Positions 1 to 9,593 of a DNA stretch of 64,000 bases are shown here, piece by piece. Under the pieces are notes generated by a model that searched no databases, was not told where the DNA came from, and saw nothing but the letters and a program-made list of their open reading frames with translations. The position numbers were made by a program, and so were the translations under genes. The stretch is from CAVRZJ01 sp964594125 (lineage in GTDB: Bacteria; Acidobacteriota; Thermoanaerobaculia; Thermoanaerobaculales; Thermoanaerobaculaceae). The stretch is taken from positions 12,291-76,290 of the forward strand of contig CAZQLL010000021.1 of NCBI GenBank assembly GCA_964594125.1. Direction: 5' to 3'. How positions within the stretch are numbered: position 1 is the stretch's first letter; each line of letters begins with the position of its first letter.

Positions 1-795
1 CTGGCGCGGCGCCTGGTCGCCGGCGGCGCGCGCTTCCTGCACGTCGTCGACCTCGACGCTGCGTTCGCCGACGGCGAGAACCGCGCCGCGATCTCTCGCA
101 TCGTGGCGGCGGCCGGCGTTCCCGTGCAGGTCGGCGGCGGCGTCCGCAACCGCGCGGCGTTCGACGCGCTCGTCGCGGTCGGCGCGGCGCGGGTCGTGCT
201 CGGCACGCTGGTGGTCGACCAGCCGGACGTGCTCGCGGCGCTGCTCGCGGCCGACCCCGAGCGCGTGGTCGTCGCCGCCGACGTGCGCGGGCGGCGCGTG
301 GTCGCCGACGGCTGGCGCCGCGACGGCGGCGACGACCTCGCCGGGATGGGGGTGCGCATGCGCGCCGTCGGCGCTCGCCACCTGCTGGTCACGGCGGTGG
401 AGCGCGACGGCACCGGCAGCGGCCCCGACCACGCCGTGCTGCGGCAGGCGCTGGCGGCGTTCGGCCCCGGCGTCATCGCCTCGGGCGGGATCGGCTCGGT
501 CGAGGACGTGGCGAGGCTGGCGCCGCTGGCCGCGCAGGGGCTCGCGGGAGTCGTCGTCGGCTCGCTGCTCGTCGACGGCCGCGCCACGGCGGACGAGCTG
601 CTGCGGGCAGCCTCGGGGTTCGAGGGCGGTGCAGTGCGCGCAGACGACGCCGGCGCGGCGGACATCGGGGGTCAGGGGTCAGGGAGCAGCGATCCGGGAT
701 GCGCGCACGGGGAGGCCTCTGCCGCGGCGGAGCGCGACGAGGCCGATCGGGCCACGGGCCGCGGGCCACGGGCCACGCCTTCCGAGGACGCCTGA
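1..795 (+). CDS. hisA: HisA, phosphoribosylformimino-5-aminoimidazole carboxamide ribotide isomerase (5' truncated)
   Basis: This cytoplasmic TIM-barrel isomerase catalyses the fourth step of histidine synthesis. The reading frame is open from base 1, so roughly 30-40 N-terminal residues, including the first catalytic Asp, lie outside the window. What is visible fits HisA: HVVDLD near the start, a VGGGVR phosphate-binding strand, the second catalytic Asp in VERDGTGSG, and ASGGIGS followed by GVVVGSLL. The family normally ends shortly after this last strand. Here about 55 further low-complexity residues follow, encoded by tandem 7-bp repeats (668-702 and 749-776). The stop TGA shares one base with the hisF start. 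Confidence 0.95.
   Translation: MARRLVAGGARFLHVVDLDAAFADGENRAAISRIVAAAGVPVQVGGGVRNRAAFDALVAVGAARVVLGTLVVDQPDVLAALLAADPERVVVAADVRGRRVVADGWRRDGGDDLAGMGVRMRAVGARHLLVTAVERDGTGSGPDHAVLRQALAAFGPGVIASGGIGSVEDVARLAPLAAQGLAGVVVGSLLVDGRATADELLRAASGFEGGAVRADDAGAADIGGQGSGSSDPGCAHGEASAAAERDEADRATGRGPRATPSEDA
668..776. repeat. Degenerate heptamer tandem repeats inside the hisA tail
   Basis: Units GGGGTCA, GGGGTCA, GGGAGCA, GCGATCC run in 7-bp register from 668. A second run (GGGCCAC, GGGCCGC, GGGCCAC, GGGCCAC) occupies 749-776. Both are translated as the non-conserved HisA C-terminal extension. They belong to the border-repeat class seen at about a dozen places in the window. Confidence 0.75.
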
Positions 796-1565
796 TGCCC
801 GCCTTCCGCATCATCCCCTGCCTCGACGTCCGCGCCGGCCGCGTGGTCAAGGGGGTGAACTTTCTCAACCTGCGCGACATGGGCGACCCCGCCGAGCTGG
901 CGCGGCGCTACCGCGACGAGGGCGCCGACGAGCTGGTGTTCCTCGACGTCACCGCCACCGTCGAGGCGCGCGACGCGCTGCGCCACGTGGTCGCCGCGGT
1001 CGCCGAGGCGCTCGACATCCCGTTTACCGTCGGCGGCGGCGTGCGCTCGGAGGAGGACGCCGCGGCGCTGCTGCTCGCCGGCGCCGACAAGGTGTCGGTC
1101 AACTCCGCCGCCGTCGCCGACCCGGATCTGATCACGCGCCTCGCCCGCCGCTTCGGCAGCCAGTGTGTGGTGCTCGCGATCGACGCTCGACGGCAGGGCG
1201 CCCGGCCCGCTTCCTGGGAGGTGGTCACCCACGGCGGCCGCCGTCCGACCGGGCGCGACGCGGTCGCCTGGGCGCGCGAGGGCGCCGAGCGCGGCGCCGG
1301 CGAGGTCCTGCTCACTTCGATGGACCGCGACGGCACCGGGCTCGGCTTCGACCTCGAGCTGTTGGCGGCGGTGCGCGCGGCGATGGACCTGCCGCTGGTG
1401 GCCTCGGGCGGCGGCGAGCGGGCCGAGCACTTCGCCGCCGCGGCGCGCGCCGGCGCCGACGCAGGTCTCGCTGCGACGATCTTCCACGAGGCGCGCGTCG
1501 CCATCGCCGACCTCAAGCGCGACCTCGCCGCCGCCGGCATCCCCGTCCGCCGGGAGATCTCATGA
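795..1565 (+). CDS. hisF: HisF, imidazole glycerol phosphate synthase cyclase subunit
   Basis: The 256-residue TIM barrel matches the usual HisF length. With the glutaminase HisH (not in this window) it makes imidazole-glycerol phosphate and AICAR. The start ATG at 795 overlaps the hisA stop and gives the classic N-terminus IIPCLDVRAGRVVKGVNF with the catalytic Asp. Other marks are FTVGGGVRS, KVSVNSAA, the second catalytic Asp in TSMDRDGTG and the ASGGG strand. A stretch around VLAIDARRQGARPASWEVVTHGG carries the usual flexible loop. It overlaps hisIE by ATGA, so translational coupling is likely. Confidence 0.97.
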   Translation: MPAFRIIPCLDVRAGRVVKGVNFLNLRDMGDPAELARRYRDEGADELVFLDVTATVEARDALRHVVAAVAEALDIPFTVGGGVRSEEDAAALLLAGADKVSVNSAAVADPDLITRLARRFGSQCVVLAIDARRQGARPASWEVVTHGGRRPTGRDAVAWAREGAERGAGEVLLTSMDRDGTGLGFDLELLAAVRAAMDLPLVASGGGERAEHFAAAARAGADAGLAATIFHEARVAIADLKRDLAAAGIPVRREIS

Positions 1566-2485
1566 CCACGTCGCGCAGCGGCCGTCCATCCGCCGCCGGC
1601 CTGACGGAGCGCGTGGCCTCACGCGCCGCACCGACATCGCCCGCCGGTCGCGACGGGCGTCGAGCCGGGGTTGGGCCTTCTCGAACCACGAACCGCGGGC
1701 CACGAAGCACGTTCCCTCTCGAGCTCCGCTGGGACGCCGCCGGCCTCGTCGCCGCGGTCGTCCAGGACGACGCCAGCAGCGCCGTCCTCATGCTCGGCTG
1801 GATGGACCGCGAGGCGCTCGCCGCCACGCTGGCCACCGGCGACGTGCACTTCCACTCGCGCTCGCGCGGCGTGCTGTGGCGCAAGGGCGAGACCTCGGGC
1901 AATGTGCTGCGCCTCGTCTCGCTCGCCGCCGACTGCGACGGCGACGCGCTGCTGGTGCGCGCGCGCCCTGCCGGCCCGACGTGCCACACGGGCGAGGCGA
2001 GTTGCTTCCACCGGGGCATGCACGAGACGGGTGACCCTGGGCAGAGCACCGACGAAGCCCGGGAGGGCCGGCGCCGTCGCCGGCCCGGTCGCCGCGCGGG
2101 CGAGGGCGCCCGCGCTCCCGAGATTCGCGAGGGTGCGAGCGCTCCCGGAGGACGCGGAGGCGGCGACGCGTCCGTGCCTCAGGCCGCGCGCGCCGGGGAA
2201 GCGCTCGACCTGGCGCCGCTGTTCGCGGTGCTGAGGGACCGCGCGGCGCGCCGGCCGGACGGGTCGTACACCGTGAAGCTGCTGGAGAACGAGGACAAGG
2301 CGCTGAAGAAGTTGATCGAGGAGGCGGGGGAGGTGGCGTTGGCGGTGAAGAACCGGGATCGCGCGAACCTCGTCTGGGAGGTCGCCGACGTGCTCTACCA
2401 CCTGGCGGTGATCATGACGGCGCAGGGGGTCGCCCCCGCCGAGATCAACGCGGAGCTCGAGCGCCGCGCGGGAGCGCCGCGATGA
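1562..2485 (+). CDS. hisI: HisIE, bifunctional phosphoribosyl-AMP cyclohydrolase / phosphoribosyl-ATP pyrophosphatase
   Basis: This fusion carries out the second and third steps of histidine synthesis. The cyclohydrolase domain lies at about residues 52-155, with the metal site DCDGD (124-128) and CHTGEASCF (141-149). The pyrophosphohydrolase domain lies at about 216-300, with the helical NEDKALKKLIEEAGEVA and WEVADVLYHL motifs. At 307 residues it is about 100 longer than typical HisIE. The excess is a roughly 50-residue N-terminal tail containing heptamer repeats and a roughly 60-residue Arg/Gly-rich linker between the domains. The ATG at 1562 overlaps the hisF stop. A later true start is possible, but no good alternative ATG precedes the domain. 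Confidence 0.95.
   Translation: MTTSRSGRPSAAGLTERVASRAAPTSPAGRDGRRAGVGPSRTTNRGPRSTFPLELRWDAAGLVAAVVQDDASSAVLMLGWMDREALAATLATGDVHFHSRSRGVLWRKGETSGNVLRLVSLAADCDGDALLVRARPAGPTCHTGEASCFHRGMHETGDPGQSTDEAREGRRRRRPGRRAGEGARAPEIREGASAPGGRGGGDASVPQAARAGEALDLAPLFAVLRDRAARRPDGSYTVKLLENEDKALKKLIEEAGEVALAVKNRDRANLVWEVADVLYHLAVIMTAQGVAPAEINAELERRAGAPR
1683..1710. repeat. Heptamer tandem repeat (GAACCAC type) in the hisIE N-terminal extension
   Basis: Four 7-bp units GAACCAC, GAACCGC, GGGCCAC, GAAGCAC lie in register and are translated as part of the non-conserved HisIE N-terminus. The preceding GGGCCTTCTC is nearly identical to the sequence preceding the intergenic copy at 4712, so the two loci share more than the heptamers. 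Confidence 0.75.
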
Positions 2486-3966
2486 TCACCCGTCCGAGCC
2501 GCGAGGAGTTCGTCCGCCTCGCCGCTGTCCACGCGGCGGTGCCGGTGGTGCGCGAGCTCACCGCCGACACCGTGACCCCGACCGGCATGCTGCTGCGGCT
2601 GACGCGCGCCGGCCGTCACGCCTTCCTGCTCGAAAGCGTCGAGGGCGGCGAGCGCGTCGCCCGCTGGTCGTTCGCCGGCAACAACCCCGCGCGCGTCGTC
2701 ACGGTGCGCAGCGGCGTCGCGGCGGTCGACGGAGAGCTCGTCAACTCCCCGCCCGTCGAGGCGCTGCGCGCCCACCTGGTCGGCCGCGACCGCGCGCCGC
2801 TGCCCGAGCTGCCGCCGTTCTGCGGCGGCGCCGTGGGGTGGCTGGGGTACGACACCGTCCGCCTGCTCGAGCGCCTGCCGACCCGACTGCCCGATCCGCT
2901 CGGGCTGCCCGAGGCGTGGTTCGGCGTCTACCCGGCGATCGCCGCGCTCGACCGGGTGCGCCAGCGGCTCCTGCTGGTCGCGACCGCCGCGCCCGCCGGG
3001 GGCGACCCCAGCGCGGCCTACGACGAGGCGCGCGAGCGGCTGGCGGCGCTGGAGGCGATGCTGGCGCCGCCGCTCGACGAGGCGCGGCCGGCGGCGCTGC
3101 CGCTCGCGCGCGGGGTGCCGCAGCCCGACGAGTCGTGGGAGGCGGCGCCCGGCGACGAGCGCTTCCTGGAGGCGGTGCGCCTGGCGCGCGAGGAGATCCG
3201 CGCCGGCGAGGCTTTCCAGGTCGTGCTCTCCAGACGCTGGTCGCGCCAGCTTGCGGCGTCGCCGCTGACGCTCTACCGCGCGCTTCGCCTGACCAACCCG
3301 TCGCCGTACATGTTCTACATCGACGGCGGCGAGGCGCAGGTGCTCGGCGCGTCGCCGGAGACGCTGGCAAGGGTGCGCGGCCGCGAGGCGGCGACGTGCC
3401 CGATCGCCGGCACCCGGCGGCGCGGGCGGACACCCGAGGAGGACGCGGCGCTCGCCGACGAGCTGGCCGCCGACGAGAAGGAGCGCGCGGAGCACCTGAT
3501 GCTGGTCGACCTCGGGCGCAACGACATCGGCCGCATCGCCGCACCCGGCACGGTCAAGGTCGCGCGCTTCATGGACGTCGAGCGCTACTCGCACGTGATG
3601 CACATGACCAGCGAGGTGCAGGGCCGCGTCGAGCCCGGGCGGGACGCGCTCGACGTGCTGCTCGCCTGCTTCCCGGCGGGCACGCTGACCGGCGCGCCGA
3701 AGGTGCGGGCGATGCAGCTCATCGAGCAGCTCGAGGTGGTGCGGCGCGGCGTCTACGGCGGCGCCGTCGGCTACTTCGACTCGGGCGGCGACATGGACGC
3801 CTGCATCGCCATCCGCTCGGCGGTGGTGTCGCGCGGCGCCGTGCACGTGCAGGCGGGCGCCGGGGTGGTGTTCGACTCGGTCGCCGAGCACGAGCTCGCG
3901 GAGTGCGCCGCCAAAGCGCGCGCGGTGTGCCTGGCGGCCGAGCTGGCCGAGGACATGCGCCCATGA
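2482..3966 (+). CDS. trpE: TrpE, anthranilate synthase component I
   Basis: This subunit makes anthranilate from chorismate, using ammonia supplied by TrpG. The length of 494 residues is normal. The tryptophan feedback-site motif LLES is at about residues 49-52. The chorismate-binding domain shows GASPE, PIAGTRRRG, DEKERAEHLMLVDLGRND, the Ser/His-containing VERYSHVMH, FPAGTLTGAPK and the C-terminal GGAVGYFDSGGDMD. Retention of LLES suggests that feedback inhibition by tryptophan is intact. The start ATG overlaps the hisIE stop (ATGA) and the stop overlaps trpG, so his and trp genes form one coupled unit. Confidence 0.98.
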   Translation: MITRPSREEFVRLAAVHAAVPVVRELTADTVTPTGMLLRLTRAGRHAFLLESVEGGERVARWSFAGNNPARVVTVRSGVAAVDGELVNSPPVEALRAHLVGRDRAPLPELPPFCGGAVGWLGYDTVRLLERLPTRLPDPLGLPEAWFGVYPAIAALDRVRQRLLLVATAAPAGGDPSAAYDEARERLAALEAMLAPPLDEARPAALPLARGVPQPDESWEAAPGDERFLEAVRLAREEIRAGEAFQVVLSRRWSRQLAASPLTLYRALRLTNPSPYMFYIDGGEAQVLGASPETLARVRGREAATCPIAGTRRRGRTPEEDAALADELAADEKERAEHLMLVDLGRNDIGRIAAPGTVKVARFMDVERYSHVMHMTSEVQGRVEPGRDALDVLLACFPAGTLTGAPKVRAMQLIEQLEVVRRGVYGGAVGYFDSGGDMDACIAIRSAVVSRGAVHVQAGAGVVFDSVAEHELAECAAKARAVCLAAELAEDMRP

Positions 3967-4583
3967 TCGTGATGATCGACAACTACGACTCGTTCACTTA
4001 CAACCTCGTCCAGTACCTGCGCGAGCTCGCGGCCGAGGAGCAGGTGAAGGTGGTGCGCAACGACGCCCTGGCCGTGGGCGCCGTGCTGGCGCTCGCCCCG
4101 CGCGCGATCGTGCTGTCGCCAGGGCCCGGCGTGCCCGAGGCGGCCGGCATCTGCGTCGAGCTGATCCGCGCGGCCGCGACGGTGCCGCTGCTCGGCGTCT
4201 GCCTCGGCCACCAGGCGCTGGCCGTGGCGTACGGCGGCCAGGTCGTGCGAGCGCCGCAGCCGCGCCACGGCAAGACCTCCGCGGTGCACCACTCGGGGCA
4301 CGGGGTGTTCGCGGCGCTGCCCGACCCGCTCACCGCCACGCGCTACCACTCGCTCGTCGCGCGGCGCGACACGCTGCCCGCCGAGCTGCGGGTGAGCGCG
4401 TGGACCGACGACGGCCTGGTGATGGGCCTCGAGCACGTGTCGCGCCCGCACCACGGCGTGCAGTTCCACCCCGAGTCGCACCTGACCAGGTCCGGCAAGA
4501 AGCTGCTCGCCAACTTTCTCGCCCTCGCGGGTCCGGCGGGGGGACCGGGACCCGGGAACCGGGGGGCGGGAGCCATGCCGTGA
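3963..4583 (+). CDS. trpG: TrpG, anthranilate synthase glutamine amidotransferase subunit
   Basis: This class I glutamine amidotransferase feeds ammonia to TrpE. The triad is visible as Cys80 in GVCLGHQ, with His169 and Glu171 in QFHPES. The oxyanion loop SPGPG and the N-terminal IDNYDSFTYNL are typical. TrpG and PabA share this sequence type, and one protein may serve both pathways. It overlaps trpE by ATGA. The last 15 or so residues (Gly/Pro-rich) come from a 7-bp tandem repeat and are not part of the fold. A gap of 184 bp separates it from trpD. Confidence 0.96.
   Translation: MIVMIDNYDSFTYNLVQYLRELAAEEQVKVVRNDALAVGAVLALAPRAIVLSPGPGVPEAAGICVELIRAAATVPLLGVCLGHQALAVAYGGQVVRAPQPRHGKTSAVHHSGHGVFAALPDPLTATRYHSLVARRDTLPAELRVSAWTDDGLVMGLEHVSRPHHGVQFHPESHLTRSGKKLLANFLALAGPAGGPGPGNRGAGAMP
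4541..4568. repeat. Heptamer tandem repeat at the trpG 3' end
   Basis: Units GGGACCG, GGACCCG, GGAACCG, GGGGGCG in 7-bp register encode the Gly/Pro tail of TrpG. The same GGGGACC-type repeat recurs at the queD/cerR junction (52339-52366). Confidence 0.65.
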
Positions 4584-4711
4584 CGGCGGCCGTTCGCCGC
4601 CGCTCGGAAGTGTCGACGCGGGGCGCCCTCGCGGCGCCACGGGATCCCACCGCCGGCTCGCTCGTTCAGCTCGCTCACGGGACACGGTCGCCCCGCTGCG
4701 CGGGCCTTTTC

Positions 4712-4739
4712 GAACCACGATCCATGCACTACGGGCCAC
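4712..4739. repeat. Heptamer tandem repeat in the trpG-trpD gap
   Basis: Units GAACCAC, GATCCAT, GCACTAC, GGGCCAC sit in the 184-bp space between trpG and trpD. The rest of this gap shows no gene and no obvious terminator, so the operon probably reads through. Confidence 0.7.
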
Positions 4740-4767
4740 GTGCGCGAAGCGTGCCGCGGAGCGCGCG

Positions 4768-5789
<1,022 letters not shown>

Positions 5790-5793
<4 letters not shown>

Positions 5794-6605
5794 GCGCGGG
5801 CGGTCCGCTGCCGGACGTGCTCGCCCGCATCGTTGCGGCGGTGCGCGAGCGTCTCGCCGCCGAGCCCGAGCCGGCCGACCTGCGGCTGCGCGCGGCGGCG
5901 GCCGCCGCGGCACGGCGGCGCGAGGGAACGCGCAGCCTGCGTGCGGCGCTCTCGGCGCCCGGCGTGCGGGTGATCGCGGAGTGCAAGCGGCGCTCGCCGT
6001 CCAGGGGCGTCCTGCGCGAGCCGTTCGACGCGGTCGCGCTGGCGCGCACCTACGAGGCGGCGGGCGCCGCGGCGATCTCGGTGGTCACCGAGGCGCGCTT
6101 CTTCGCCGGCGAGGCGGCGTGGCTGCCCGAGGTGCGCCGCACCGTCGGCCTGCCGGTACTGCAGAAGGACTTCCTGCTCGCCGAGCGGCAGCTCGCCGAG
6201 GCGGCGGTGCTCGGCGCCGATGCGGTGCTGCTGATCGCGCGCATCCTGCCGGGCGGCGAGCTCGCCGCGATGCTCGCGGCGGCGGCGGCGCTCGGGCTCG
6301 AGGTGCTGCTCGAGGTGCACGACCGTGCCGACCTCGAGCGGGCGCTGGCGCTGCCGGCAGCGGTGATCGGCATCAACGCACGCGACCTCGCGACGTTCGC
6401 CGTCGACCTCGACGCCGCGGCGGCGCTCGCCGCGGCGGTGCCGCCCGAGCGCGTGGCGGTGATGGAAAGCGGCGTCGCCGGCGGCGCCGACGTGCGGCGG
6501 CTGGGCGGTGTCGGCCTGCGCCGGTTCCTCGTCGGCGAGCACCTGCTGCGCGCTGGCGACCCCGGCGCCGCACTGCGCGAGCTGGTCGACGCATGCCGCG
6601 CGTGA
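5790..6605 (+). CDS. trpC: TrpC, indole-3-glycerol phosphate synthase
   Basis: This TIM-barrel enzyme closes the indole ring of indole-3-glycerol phosphate. It shows IAECKRRSPS (residues 62-71, catalytic Lys), VLQKDFL, the GADAVLLIARIL strand, LEVHD, GINARDL and AVMESGV. The start is the GTG at 5790, which overlaps the trpD TGA and gives 271 residues, the normal single-domain length. It is not fused to TrpF as it is in E. coli. Its 3' end overlaps trpF by 13 bp. Confidence 0.96.
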
Positions 6606-7222
6606 CCGTCAAGATCTGCGGGCTGACCAACCCGGACGATGCGCGCGAGGCGCACGCGGCCGGCGCGGATTTCCTCGGCTTCGTGTTCTTCCCGTCGTCG
6701 CGCCGCTGCCTCGGCGAAAACGCCGCGGCGTGGATCGCCGGGCTGCCGGGGCGGAAGGTCGGCGTCTTCCGCGACCAGCCGCCCGCGTTCGTCGCGCGGG
6801 TGCGCGATGCCGCCCGCCTCGACCTCGTGCAGCTCCACGGCGGCGAGCCGCTGGAAGCGTGCGCGGCACTGGGTGGCCGCGAGAGCGTGATCAAGGCGAT
6901 CTCGGTGGCGGACGCCCTCGACTGGGACGCGGTGGCCGCGTACGCCGATGTCGCGCGCGTCCTGTTCGACACCGCCTCGCCGACCGGCGGCGGCACCGGC
7001 GCGACGTTCGACTGGGGGCTGCTGAAATGCCGCCCCGCCGGGCTCCGGTTCTGGCTCGCGGGTGGACTGAGGCCGGCGAACGTGGGCGGGGCGATCGCGG
7101 TGGTGCGGCCCGAGGGCGTCGACGTCGCTTCGGGCGTAGAGCGGTCGGTGGGGCGCAAGGACCCTGCTACGATACGGGCGTTCATTGCAGCGGTACGAGC
7201 GGCGGAGGGTGCTGAGCCTTGA
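6593..7222 (+). CDS. trpF: TrpF, phosphoribosylanthranilate isomerase
   Basis: TrpF performs the Amadori rearrangement between TrpD and TrpC. The 209-residue protein begins VKICGLTNPDDA, with the catalytic Cys at position 9, and carries GFVFFPSSRR, LDLVQLHG, a general-acid Asp in VLFDT, GGTGATFDW and LAGGLRPANV. Gene length and order fit a stand-alone TrpF. The start ATG lies inside trpC. A 214-bp gap containing a long inverted repeat separates it from trpB. Confidence 0.96.
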   Translation: MPRVTVKICGLTNPDDAREAHAAGADFLGFVFFPSSRRCLGENAAAWIAGLPGRKVGVFRDQPPAFVARVRDAARLDLVQLHGGEPLEACAALGGRESVIKAISVADALDWDAVAAYADVARVLFDTASPTGGGTGATFDWGLLKCRPAGLRFWLAGGLRPANVGGAIAVVRPEGVDVASGVERSVGRKDPATIRAFIAAVRAAEGAEP

Positions 7223-7264
7223 GTGGCGTGAATCCGGAAGCGGTCGGCGTGTTTCCTGAGCGAC

Positions 7265-7376
7265 TTGGACCTGGACTTGGACCTGGACCTCTTCTCGGAC
7301 TTCGCCCCGGGCTTTCTTCCTTCACGGGCGTCGAGAGGTCGTGCTCAGGGACCAGGTCCAGGTCCAAGTCCAATCC
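7265..7376. repeat. Hexamer-built inverted repeat between trpF and trpB
   Basis: The left arm 7272-7290 (TGGACTTGGACCTGGACCT) is the exact reverse complement of 7354-7372. That is a perfect 19-bp stem around a 63-base loop. Each arm is itself a GGACCT/GGACTT hexamer tandem. It sits where a mRNA processing or attenuation element would matter for trpBA, but there is no T-tract and no leader peptide was recognised. Confidence 0.8.
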
Positions 7377-7436
7377 AGAGCTCGTGGTAGAGACGCGAGT
7401 CGGGTGCCCGTCGAAGCTGGCGGCGGGAGAGACGAC

Positions 7437-8630
7437 ATGAAGCCGCTGCCGGACGACCGCGGCTACTTCGGCGCCTACGGCGGGCGCTTCGTGCCCGAGA
7501 CGCTGATGGCGCCGCTCGCCGATCTCGAGGCCGCATGGCGCGAGGCGCGGCGCGACCGCGCGTACCGCAAGGAGCTCGAGCGCCTGCTCGCCACCTACTG
7601 CGGCCGGCCGACCCCGCTGTCGTTCGCCGCGCGCCTCTCCGAGCACTACGGCGGCGCCCGCATCTACCTCAAGCGCGAGGACCTCTGCCACACCGGGGCG
7701 CACAAGATCAACAACGCGATCGGCCAGTGCCTGCTGGCGAAGCGGATGGGCAAGCCGCGCGTGATCGCCGAGACCGGCGCCGGCCAGCACGGCGTCGCCA
7801 TCGCCACCGCGGCGGCGCTGCTCGGTTTGCAGTGCCGCGTCTACATGGGCACCGAGGACGAGCGCCGGCAGTCGCTCAACGTCTACCGCATGCGCCTGCT
7901 CGGCGCCGAGGTGGTCGGCGTGGAGTCGGGCTCGCGTACGCTCAAGGACGCGATCAACGAGGCGCTGCGCGACTGGGTGACCAACGTGTCGACGACTCAC
8001 TACGTGATCGGCTCGGTGCTCGGGCCGCACCCGTACCCGGCGATGGTGCGCGAGCTGCAGTCGGTGATCGGCTCGGAGGCGCTGCTGCAGATCCGCCAGC
8101 AGCACCGCGGCATGCCGAAGCTCGTCGCCGCCTGCGTCGGCGGCGGCTCCAACGCCGCCGGGATCTTCTCCGCGTTCGTGCCGTACAAGCAGGTCGAGCT
8201 GGTCGGCGTCGAGGCGGGCGGGCGGGGGAGCGGGCCGGGCGACCACGCCGCGCGCTTCGCCGGCGGCTCGCCCGGCGTGCTGCACGGCACCCGCACCTAC
8301 GTGCTGCAGGATCAGCATGGGCTGGTCGTGCAGACGCACTCGGTGTCGGCCGGTCTCGACTACCCGGCGGTCGGCCCTGAGCACTCGCACTGGCACGACA
8401 CCCAGCGCGTGCGCTACGTGCGGGTCGGCGACGACGAGGCGGTCGACGCGTTCCACCTGCTCGCCGAGCTCGAGGGGATCGTGCCGGCGCTCGAGACCGC
8501 CCACGCCCTCGCCTGGGTGGGCAACGTCGCCGGCCGCATGCGGCGAGACGACGCGATCCTCGTCAACCTCTCCGGCCGCGGCGACAAGGACGTCGTCGAG
8601 ATCGCGCGCCTCGAGGGGGTGACGCTGTGA
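7437..8630 (+). CDS. trpB: TrpB, tryptophan synthase beta chain
   Basis: This PLP enzyme condenses indole with serine. The 397-residue protein begins after GGCGGGAGAG (7 bases upstream of ATG 7437). It contains YLKREDLCHTGAHKINN with the PLP lysine at about residue 90, the catalytic Glu in ETGAGQHG (about 112), the glycine-rich phosphate site CVGGGSNA, THSVSAGLDYP and the C-terminal LVNLSGRGDKD. This is the classical TrpB1 type. An upstream in-frame extension from 7341 is repeat-derived and not conserved, so the later ATG was chosen. It overlaps trpA by GTGA. Confidence 0.97.
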   Translation: MKPLPDDRGYFGAYGGRFVPETLMAPLADLEAAWREARRDRAYRKELERLLATYCGRPTPLSFAARLSEHYGGARIYLKREDLCHTGAHKINNAIGQCLLAKRMGKPRVIAETGAGQHGVAIATAAALLGLQCRVYMGTEDERRQSLNVYRMRLLGAEVVGVESGSRTLKDAINEALRDWVTNVSTTHYVIGSVLGPHPYPAMVRELQSVIGSEALLQIRQQHRGMPKLVAACVGGGSNAAGIFSAFVPYKQVELVGVEAGGRGSGPGDHAARFAGGSPGVLHGTRTYVLQDQHGLVVQTHSVSAGLDYPAVGPEHSHWHDTQRVRYVRVGDDEAVDAFHLLAELEGIVPALETAHALAWVGNVAGRMRRDDAILVNLSGRGDKDVVEIARLEGVTL

Positions 8631-9430
8631 GCCGCCGCATCGAGCTCGCCTTCGCCCGCGCCGCCAGGCAGAAGCGCGCCGCGTTCATCCCTTACATCAC
8701 GGCCGGCGACCCGGTGCCCGGCGCCACCGTCGGGATCGTGCGCGCGCTCGAGCGCGGCGGCGCCGACCTCGTCGAGCTCGGCGTGCCGTTCACCGACCCG
8801 ATCGCCGACGGTCCGACCAACCAGCGCGCCGCCGAGCGCGCGCTCGCCGGCTGGACCACCCTCGGCACCGTGCTGCAGATGGTGCAGGAGCTGCGCTACG
8901 CGAGCGAGCTGCCGGTGGTGCTGTTCTCGTACTACAACCCGATCCACGCCTACGGCCTCGAGCGCTTCGCGATCGACGCCGCGGCGGCGGGCGTCGACGG
9001 CCTCCTGCTCACCGATGCGCCGGTCGAGGAGGCCCGCCCGGTCCACGACGCCCTCAAGCGCGTCGGCATCTCGCTCGTCCTCCTGCTCGCGCCGACCTCG
9101 ACGCGCGCCCGCGTCAAGGCGGTGCGCAAGCTGGCCTCGGGGTTCGTCTACTTCGTGGCGCGCGCGGGCGTCACCGGCGTGCAGGAGTCGCTGGCGAAGG
9201 AGCTCGAGCCGCAGGTGCGCCTCGTCCGCAAGCTCACCGGCCAGCGCGTCGCGGTGGGGTTCGGCATCTCGACGCCGGAGCAGGTCAACCGCGTCGCCGC
9301 CTTCGCCGACGGCGTCGTCGTCGGCTCCGCGATCGTCGACCGCATCGCCGACCTCGGCGACCGCCCGAGCCTGTACGGCGAGATCGAGGCGTTCGCCCGC
9401 TCGCTCTCACTCGCGACGCGCCGGCGCTGA
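8627..9430 (+). CDS. trpA: TrpA, tryptophan synthase alpha chain
   Basis: TrpA cleaves indole-glycerol phosphate and channels indole to TrpB. It has 267 residues from a GTG start overlapping the trpB stop. Visible marks are FIPYITAGDP, the catalytic Glu in LVELGVPFTDP (about residue 50) and Asp in DPIADGP (about 61), DAPVEE, the YFVARAGVTG loop and VGFGISTPEQ. It is the last gene of the his-trp unit. The next 163 bp carry no gene, and a TAGAAT box at 9541 begins the next transcription unit. Confidence 0.97.
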   Translation: MSRRIELAFARAARQKRAAFIPYITAGDPVPGATVGIVRALERGGADLVELGVPFTDPIADGPTNQRAAERALAGWTTLGTVLQMVQELRYASELPVVLFSYYNPIHAYGLERFAIDAAAAGVDGLLLTDAPVEEARPVHDALKRVGISLVLLLAPTSTRARVKAVRKLASGFVYFVARAGVTGVQESLAKELEPQVRLVRKLTGQRVAVGFGISTPEQVNRVAAFADGVVVGSAIVDRIADLGDRPSLYGEIEAFARSLSLATRRR

Positions 9431-9593
9431 CCGCGTCGAAGGCAATGGCCTGGGAGCGCGTCGGCGGCGTCCTCGTCGGTGTCTTCCACGGCTGCCCGCC
9501 GGCGCGGCTCGACGCGGGCGCGCGGCATCGCGACTTCGTCTAGAATTCCCTCAGCTTTTCGGCAGGAAACGGAATAGGAAAGGGGGCTGGAAG

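Noticed and set aside
7219..7440. 73-codon frame between trpF and trpB
   Set aside because: Its sequence is just the translated GGACCT hexamer repeats and it overlaps the trpB start. No protein-like pattern.
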